From: Xanthomonas rydalmerensis
Lineage (GTDB): Bacteria > Pseudomonadota > Gammaproteobacteria > Xanthomonadales > Xanthomonadaceae
Assembly (NCBI RefSeq): GCF_033170385.1
Contig: NZ_CP126170.1
Span: forward strand, 4,736,001 to 4,800,000
DNA length: 64,000 nt
Reading direction: 5' to 3'
Part shown: positions 57,539-64,000 of the stretch, piece by piece
Numbering within the stretch: position 1 is the first letter of the stretch
How the letters are laid out: each line of letters opens with the position of its first letter
Position numbers and translations under genes: made by a program
Notes under the pieces: generated by a model
What the model was told of the DNA's origin: nothing
Database searches by the model: none
What the model saw: only the letters and a program-made list of their open reading frames with translations

Positions 57539-58200
57539 GCCTGTGCCGCCGGCAGCCAGCCCTTGACCGCGTGCTGCAGCGCGCCGCGCAGGTCGATCAG
57601 CTTGCGATGGAAGAAGTGGCTGGTGTCGGGCATGCGCACCAGCTCCGGCTGCGCTTCCAGGGTCTCCAGCCAGTCGTACACGGCCTGCGGATCGACGATC
57701 TCGTCGGCCTCGCCCTGGATCACCAGCCACTGCGGCGGCGGCACCATCTCGGAAAAATCCCAGCGCCCGGCCGGCGGCGCGATCGAGATCAGCACCTGCG
57801 GCTGCAGCGCGGCGCTGGCGCGCAGCGAGACATAGGCGCCGAAGCTGAAACCGGCCAGCCACAGCGCGTCGTGCGGGCGCTGCGCGCGCACCCAGGCGGC
57901 CACCGCGGCCAGGTCCTGCTGCTCGCCCTCGCCGTGGTCGAAGCTGCCGGCGGAAGCGCCGACGCTGCGGAAGTTGAAGCGCACCACGTGCACGCCCAGT
58001 TCGCGCAGCGCGCGCGCGACCATCGTCACCACCTTGTTGTGCATGCTGCCGCCCTCGGTGGACAGCGGATGGCAGACGATGGCGGTGACCGGCAGCGCGG
58101 CGACGTCGGTGTCGGGCAGATCGACCGCGGCCTCGATCGGGCCGGCGGGGCCTTGCAGCGTCACTGGGCCGGAGGCGGTGGGGAAAGCGGGAGAGGTCAT
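57535..58200 (-). CDS. Alpha/beta hydrolase, YfhR/dienelactone-hydrolase-like
   Basis: 221 residues. CHPLSTEGGSMHNKVV near the start, nucleophile elbow LAGFSFGAYV (Ser), Asp in QGEADEIVDPQAV and His in PDTSHFFHRKLIDL. This is the short cytosolic hydrolase family often paired with zapE; the substrate is unknown. Confidence 0.88.
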   Translation of the reverse strand: MTSPAFPTASGPVTLQGPAGPIEAAVDLPDTDVAALPVTAIVCHPLSTEGGSMHNKVVTMVARALRELGVHVVRFNFRSVGASAGSFDHGEGEQQDLAAVAAWVRAQRPHDALWLAGFSFGAYVSLRASAALQPQVLISIAPPAGRWDFSEMVPPPQWLVIQGEADEIVDPQAVYDWLETLEAQPELVRMPDTSHFFHRKLIDLRGALQHAVKGWLPAAQA

Positions 58201-58286
58201 GCGGTCATAATACCGGGGCTGGGTCGTGGCCACATGCGGATGCGGTGCACGCAGCGTTCTTTTTCCCTTCCCGATCCGGATCCCGC

Positions 58287-59150
58287 GTGGCGTTCGTCCT
58301 GTTGAGTGTTGTGTGCAGCGTGCTGGTCTCGGCACTGCTGAAGCTGGCGTCGCAACGGCGCATCGACCTGGCCCAGGCGGTGACCTGGAACTACCTGGCG
58401 GCGCTGCTGCTGTGCGCGGCCCTGCTGCAGCCGCCGCTGGCCGCGCTGGACGGCGCGCATACGCCGTGGGCGTCGCTGCTGGCCCTGGGCGTGCTGCTGC
58501 CGGGCATCTTCCTGGTGCTGGGCCGCGCGGTGGCCAGCGCCGGCATCGTGCGCACCGACGCGGCGCAGCGGCTGTCGCTGCTGCTGTCGCTGGCCGCGGC
58601 CTTCCTTTGGTTCGGCGAACACGCCAACGGCGCCAAGCTGGCCGGCCTGGCGCTGGGCCTGCTGGCCATCGCCGGCATCGTGCAGCGGCCGGATACGACG
58701 CCGCGCAGCGCCGCAGGCACCGCGCCGTGGCTGCTGCTGGTATGGGTCGGCTTCGCCGCGATCGACGTGCTGCTCAAGCGCATCGCCCAGGCCGGCACGC
58801 CGTTCGCCGCCTCGCTGCTGGTCGCCTTCGCGCTGGCCTTCGTGCTGCTGCTGGGCGTGCAGCTGTGGCGCCACCTGCGCGGCACCGCCCCGCTGGCCTG
58901 GCGCAACCTCGGCGCCGGCCTGCTGCTGGGCGCGCTCAACTTCGGCAACATCCTGTTCTACGTGCGCGCGCACCAGGCCCTGCCGGACAGCCCCGCCAGC
59001 GTGTTCGCGGCGATGAACCTGGGCGTGATCGGCCTGGGCACCCTGCTCGGCGTCGCCGTGTTCGGCGAGCGCACCAATCGCTGGAACCGCCTCGGCCTGC
59101 TGCTGGCGGTGCCGGCGATCGTGCTGATCGCGGTGGGTGCGGGTAGCTAG
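58287..59150 (+). CDS. DMT-superfamily (EamA-like) transporter
   Basis: 287 residues from GTG 58287; an upstream GTG at 58245 adds 14 non-hydrophobic residues. Ten hydrophobic helices in two five-helix halves, the first FVLLSVVCSVLVSALLKLAS and the last VAVFGERTNRWNRLGLLLAV. Metabolite exporter by family. Divergent from the hydrolase-zapE unit. Confidence 0.85.
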   Translation: MAFVLLSVVCSVLVSALLKLASQRRIDLAQAVTWNYLAALLLCAALLQPPLAALDGAHTPWASLLALGVLLPGIFLVLGRAVASAGIVRTDAAQRLSLLLSLAAAFLWFGEHANGAKLAGLALGLLAIAGIVQRPDTTPRSAAGTAPWLLLVWVGFAAIDVLLKRIAQAGTPFAASLLVAFALAFVLLLGVQLWRHLRGTAPLAWRNLGAGLLLGALNFGNILFYVRAHQALPDSPASVFAAMNLGVIGLGTLLGVAVFGERTNRWNRLGLLLAVPAIVLIAVGAGS

Positions 59151-59293
59151 TTCTCAGCGCGCGCCTGCAACTCCCGCTGCCGATTCTCGAATCGCAAGCG
59201 CATCAGTGTCATCACGCTGGAAATGGATCGCCACGAATCTGGCCTGATCGTGCCGGCAGGCAATCAACCCTCAGCACCCGCACCCCGCTCTTA

Positions 59294-59328
59294 CGATTCC
59301 CCAATCCCGATTCCCGATTCCCGGCCCC
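59294..59328 (-). repeat. G-rich GGGAATC tract immediately after the COG0523 gene stop
   Basis: On the minus strand, directly after TGA: GGGGCCGGGAATCGGGAATC then GGGATTGGGGAATCG. It is four heptad-like G-runs, a possible G-quadruplex on the RNA strand. The gene-free stretch 59151-59293 holds no other feature. Confidence 0.78.
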
Positions 59329-60663
59329 TCAACGCCTCCACGCCGGAAACGGATCCTCCAACCCCTGCCACGCCACCGGCCCCTGCCGCAGTTCGGCGTC
59401 GTCGAGCAGGCAGGCATCGAGTTCGGCGCGCACCCGCGCCTCGTCCAGGCCGACGCCGATCACTGCCAGTTCCTGGCGGCGGTCGCCCCATAGCGGATGC
59501 CACATCGCCCGCAGCGCCGCGTACTCGCGCGCATCGCCGACCTCCTCGGCCTGCGGCGGCGGCGCGTTCCAGCACGCGGTCTGCTGGCGCTGCCAGCCCA
59601 GCTCGGTATACGGCAGCGGCGACGGCGGCAGCACCAGCGGCGTCTCCAGCAGGCCGCGGTCCACGCGCTCGCGCGCCGCGTACCAGAACCCGGCGGCCTG
59701 GGTCTGGGTGGCGGCGCCGACGATGGACAGTTCGCCGACCCAGTCCATGCGGCTGGCCAGCCAGAAGAAGCCCTTGCTGCGGATCACGTCGCGCAGGCCG
59801 CGCTGCGCCAGCCGTGCGAAGCGCAGCGGATGGAACGGCCGGCGCGCGCGATAGACGAAGCTTTCGATGCCGAACTGCTCGGTCTCCGGTGCGTGCTCGC
59901 CGCGCAGCGCCTGCATCCAGCCCGGCGCCAGCTGCGCGCGCACGAAGTCGAAGCTGCCGGTGTCCAACACCAGCTCCAGCGGTACGTCCCCGCGGCTGGC
60001 CTCGACGATGCGCGCATCGCGGTTGAGCGCACGCAGCACCGCGCGGGTGCGGTCGAGGGTGGCCGCATCGGCCAGGTCGGCCTTGCTGATCACGACCACG
60101 TCGGCGAACTCGATCTGTTCCACCAGCAGGTTGACCAGCCCGCGGTCGTCGTCGGCCCCGGCCTGCAGCCCGCGGTCGGCCAGCCGCTCTGCCGAACCGA
60201 AGTCGCGCAGGAAGCTGACCCCGTCGACCACGGTGAGCATGGTGTCCAGGCGCGCGACATCGGCCAGACCGCGGCCGTCGGCATCGCGCACGGCGAAGGT
60301 GGCCGCCACCGGCATCGGCTCGGAGATGCCGGTGGATTCGATCAACAGGTAGTCGTAGCGCCCGCTCTCGGCCAGGCGCTGCACCTCCTGGCGCAGGTCG
60401 TCGCGCAACGTACAGCAGATGCAGCCGTTGCTGAACTCGACCAGGGTTTCCTCGGTGCGGCTGAGCGCGGCGCCGCCGTCGCGGATCAGCGCCGCGTCGA
60501 TGTTGACCTCGCTCATGTCGTTGACGATCACCGCCACGCGGCGGCCGTCGCGGTTGTGCAGCACGCGGTTGAGCAGGGTGGTCTTGCCGGCGCCCAGGAA
60601 GCCGGACAGCACGGTGACGGGAAGGCGGCGATCGGAAACGGTGGAGATGGACATGGCGGGCAT
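59329..60663 (-). CDS. zigA: COG0523 G3E GTPase, ZigA-type zinc chaperone
   Basis: 444 residues from ATG 60663 (or 441 from 60654). Walker [13 protein letters not shown], the metal-binding CxCC in [24 protein letters not shown], and the GTPase NKxD-like SKADLAD. The long C-terminal CobW_C domain has the [15 protein letters not shown] segment and [17 protein letters not shown] Zur-like box lies in its promoter, so it likely supplies zinc to key enzymes during zinc starvation. Confidence 0.9.
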   Translation of the reverse strand: MPAMSISTVSDRRLPVTVLSGFLGAGKTTLLNRVLHNRDGRRVAVIVNDMSEVNIDAALIRDGGAALSRTEETLVEFSNGCICCTLRDDLRQEVQRLAESGRYDYLLIESTGISEPMPVAATFAVRDADGRGLADVARLDTMLTVVDGVSFLRDFGSAERLADRGLQAGADDDRGLVNLLVEQIEFADVVVISKADLADAATLDRTRAVLRALNRDARIVEASRGDVPLELVLDTGSFDFVRAQLAPGWMQALRGEHAPETEQFGIESFVYRARRPFHPLRFARLAQRGLRDVIRSKGFFWLASRMDWVGELSIVGAATQTQAAGFWYAARERVDRGLLETPLVLPPSPLPYTELGWQRQQTACWNAPPPQAEEVGDAREYAALRAMWHPLWGDRRQELAVIGVGLDEARVRAELDACLLDDAELRQGPVAWQGLEDPFPAWRR

Positions 60664-60686
60664 CGGCGCGAAGGCGTGGCGGGCTG

Positions 60687-60708
60687 GAAATGTTACTATA
60701 TAACACTT
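60687..60708. promoter_or_regulatory. Zur-like box between zigA and the MerC-type gene
   Basis: GAAATGTTACTATATAACACTT is a near-perfect inverted repeat that matches the gammaproteobacterial Zur box (GAAATGTTATA-TATAACATTTC type). It lies in the only 66 bases between two divergent genes and could repress both when zinc is plentiful. Confidence 0.8.
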
Positions 60709-60729
60709 AATGCACTGGAGTGGACGTCG

Positions 60730-61113
60730 ATGAAATCCCTGCCGCAATCCTTCTTCGATGCCTCGGCGATGGTGTTGTCCGGGCTGTGCTTGCTGCACTG
60801 CCTGGCGTTGCCGTTGCTGGCCGCGGCGCTGCCGCTGTTCGGGGTCTGGGCCGAGGCCGAATGGGTGCACGTGCTGTTCGTGGCGATCGCCGCGCCGTTG
60901 GCGGGGCTGGCGCTGTGGCGCGGGCATCGGCGCGACGCGCTGCCCTGGCCGCTGTGGACGCTGGCGGCGCTGGGGCTGCTCGGTCTGCTGGCCGGCGCCT
61001 TCGGCATTCCCGACGAGGCCAGCGAGACCGCGATGACGGTGAGCGGCAGCCTGGCGCTAGCCAGTGCGCACCTTTGGAATTGGCGCCGACACCTGCGGCG
61101 TTGCCGGCATTGA
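60730..61113 (+). CDS. MerC-domain membrane protein
   Basis: 127 residues. Four hydrophobic helices; the first includes [18 protein letters not shown] with the Cys-x4-Cys pair of MerC family metal transporters. Further TM are [15 protein letters not shown] and [15 protein letters not shown], and the C-terminus is basic. As it shares a Zur-like box with zigA, zinc handling is more likely than mercury uptake; no mer genes are nearby. Confidence 0.82.
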   Translation: MKSLPQSFFDASAMVLSGLCLLHCLALPLLAAALPLFGVWAEAEWVHVLFVAIAAPLAGLALWRGHRRDALPWPLWTLAALGLLGLLAGAFGIPDEASETAMTVSGSLALASAHLWNWRRHLRRCRH

Positions 61114-61186
61114 GCGCAGACGCGAGCGCGGGACATGCGGCATAGCGTGCGGCCGCCGAGCGGCAATCAGGGCCGAGGCGCAGTTT

Positions 61187-61287
61187 GCTGTCGCTGTCGC
61201 CTTGGCAGTTGCCGTCGCCTCTGCTGTTGCTGACGCTTTGGCAGTTGCCGCTGTTTCTGCCGTTGCTGTTGCCGTTGCCGTTGCTCT
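61187..61287 (-). repeat. Low-complexity GTTGCC/GCAACG-type tail of repeat copy C
   Basis: A run of TTGCCG, TTGCTG and CTTTGGCAGTTGCCG units leading into copy C. Read on the minus strand it follows the AAGTCAAAAGCC end as AGAGCAACGGCAACGGCAAC. The stretch 61114-61287 has no supported gene. Confidence 0.8.
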
Positions 61288-61529
61288 GGCTTTTGACTTA
61301 CCGGGTTCCCTTCCGCAGCGGCGGATGGACCGGGGAAAAACCCGAAGGGCGGCGTACATGGATGTACGCCGTTCGCGGCAGGGGCAGGATGCCCCTTCCG
61401 CGAATCCCCGGTGCATCCGCGGACCCGGAGCGCGTAGCGCGGAGGGCGCGAGGCAGGGCGCGCTTTCTTTTGGTTACCTTTTCTTTGCGCGAGCAAAGAA
61501 AAGTAACTCGCCCGCAAGGGCGAAAGCCG
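61288..61529 (-). repeat. ~240-bp interspersed repeat, copy C
   Basis: Same orientation as copy B: GGCTTTTGACTTACCGGGTTC at the left; GGGGCAGGATGCCCC in the middle; and GTTACCTTTTCTTTGC/GCAAAGAAAAGTAAC then CGCCCGCAAGGGCG at the right. With copy D it forms an inverted pair, here joined by the opposite ends from the A/B pair. Confidence 0.92.
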
Positions 61530-61569
61530 TTGCTGTTGCTCGAAGTTTGTGTGTCAGGCGAGAAGGTCT

Positions 61570-61635
61570 GTAGGAGCGGCTTTAGCCGCGACAGGCAGAA
61601 TGGACTCGCGCTGTCGCGGCTAAAGCCGCTCCTAC
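61570..61635. repeat. REP-like palindrome, copy 4
   Basis: GTAGGAGCGGCTTTAGCCGC and its exact inverted arm GCGGCTAAAGCCGCTCCTAC with a ~24-base centre, lying between copies C and D. The T/A change in the loop region is compensated on both arms. Confidence 0.9.
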
Positions 61636-61671
61636 AATTCAGCGGCCGCCGCCGTAGCAGCAAGTGCAAGA

Positions 61672-61915
61672 GCAAAGCTTTCGCCTTGCGGCGAGTTACT
61701 TTTCTTTGCTTGTGCAAAGAAAAGTAACCAAAAGAAAACACACCCTGCCTCGCGCCCTCCGCGCTGGCGCGCTCCGGGTCCGCGTCCAGCACGGGGATCC
61801 GCGGAAGGGGCATCCTGCCCCTGCCGCGGACGGCGCACGTCCATGTGCGCCGCCCCTTCGGGGTTTTTCCCCGCGTTGGCCGCCGCTTCGGAAGGGAACC
61901 CGGTAAGTCAAAAAC
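61672..61915 (+). repeat. ~240-bp interspersed repeat, copy D
   Basis: Forward orientation like copy A: GCAAAGCTTTCGCC at the left, GTTACTTTTCTTTGC/GCAAAGAAAAGTAAC with a 4-base loop, GGGGCATCCTGCCCC, and GGGAACCCGGTAAGTCAAAA at the right. It is followed by a CAAC/AGC-rich tail and an 18-bp tandem array. Confidence 0.92.
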
Positions 61916-61943
61916 AAGAGCCAAAGCTAAGCAACAACAACAG

Positions 61944-62033
61944 CAACTGCCAAGGCGAAAGCAACTGCCAAGGCGAAAGCAACTGCCAAGGCGAAAGCAA
62001 CTGCCAAGGCGAAAGCAACTGCCAAGGCGAAAG
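61944..62033 (+). repeat. Five exact tandem copies of an 18-bp unit (tail of copy D)
   Basis: The unit CAACTGCCAAGGCGAAAG is repeated five times without error. It directly extends the CAACAACAACAGC tail after copy D. The remaining 62034-62311 shows no convincing gene. Multiples of 18 keep every frame open here, which explains the open frames through it. Confidence 0.93.
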
Positions 62034-62311
62034 CAACAGACGATGCTGTCGCTCTATCGCGCAAAGCACCGCATCTACCGACTTCGATTGGCACAACGGC
62101 AAAACGCGCAGCCAACGCCGTGAAAGACACCAGCACTCCTTCAGAATCGCTGGTGACACGCAAGGCAGGACGCGCAGCGGCAGTCCTCCCGAAACGCAAC
62201 GCAGCGCAACTCCGCATGACGGCAGTCGTACGCTTTGCAAACAACAGGAGCCCAGATAGGGACGTCCCGCAAGTCGAGGATGGGGAAAAGGAGGCCGACG
62301 ATCGGCTTTTT

Positions 62312-62344
62312 CCGATTCCCCATTCCCGTTTCCCCATTCCCAGC
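62312..62344 (-). repeat. G-rich GGGAATGGGG tract immediately after the nuclease stop
   Basis: On the minus strand after TAG: GGCTGGGAATGGGGAAACGG then GAATGGGGAATCGG. It is a diverged member of the post-stop G-rich family, with an inverted partner (GATGGGGAAAA) about 25 bases further on. Confidence 0.65.

Positions 62345-64000
<1,656 letters not shown>

Noticed and set aside
60730-61113. MerC gene as part of a mercury-resistance operon
   Set aside because: No merR, merT, merP or merA nearby; the Zur-like box and the divergent zinc chaperone fit zinc better.
61944-62033. Tandem array considered as a CRISPR
   Set aside because: The units are directly adjacent with no unique spacers and there are no cas genes.
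61843-62259. Frame encoding NCQGES repeats across the 18-bp tandem array
   Set aside because: An 18-bp unit keeps all frames open; no start site and no flanking domain.

Overview
The window reads as a high-GC gammaproteobacterial chromosome of the Xanthomonadaceae, most likely Xanthomonas or a close relative. The support is a set of family-typical features: an XVIPCD-type secretion-signal protein, an OhrR with the Xanthomonas two-cysteine layout, a SmeRS/BaeSR-type system divergent from an RND pump, GTAG-type REP palindromes, and cobalamin riboswitches on metE and on the nrdAB operon. Genus and species cannot be fixed from the sequence alone.

Region 1 (1-8372) is the right end of an integrated temperate-phage-like element that sits against the 3' end of a tRNA-Thr gene. 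From the left edge it carries a primase cut by the window edge, a superfamily-2 helicase, a ParB-like protein, a Cro-like repressor and a divergent S24-type CI repressor with TGACA-based operators. A rightward operon of small genes follows, including a CsrA-like protein, a catalytically dead S24-domain protein and an AlpA/excisionase-like protein. The tyrosine recombinase closes the element. Its GC content looks lower than that of the flanking chromosome.

Region 2 (8372-24.8 kb) is core chromosome: tRNA-Thr, a SPOR protein, coaX-birA, a secreted protein, mtfA, a DUF1501/DUF1800 pair, phoP-phoQ with a PepSY-like gene, dusA, cobalamin-riboswitch-controlled metE, and a secreted hydrolase-like 'conditioned medium factor' homologue.

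Region 3 (25-47.5 kb) holds a tripartite RND efflux operon with a divergent two-component system, purU, an XVIPCD-only protein, two oxidoreductases, a sirtuin, a second (convergent) two-component pair, a trimeric autotransporter adhesin next to a secreted subtilisin-like protease, and a VOC protein, MFS transporter and LysR cluster.

Region 4 (47.5-64 kb) holds two loci of paired ~240-bp inverted repeats with low-complexity tails. Between them lie a nrdA-nrdB-flavodoxin-thioredoxin operon under a second cobalamin riboswitch, a class III-type sirtuin, ohrR-ohr, zapE, a hydrolase, a DMT exporter, and a COG0523 GTPase (ZigA-type) divergent from a MerC protein around a Zur-like box. A secreted endonuclease/exonuclease-family gene runs off the right edge.

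Recurrent themes are B12-controlled replacement of B12-dependent enzymes (metE and class I ribonucleotide reductase), metal and redox homeostasis, envelope and secreted functions, and several families of structured intergenic repeats. One of these is a G-rich GGGATTC-type tract that repeatedly starts right after stop codons.
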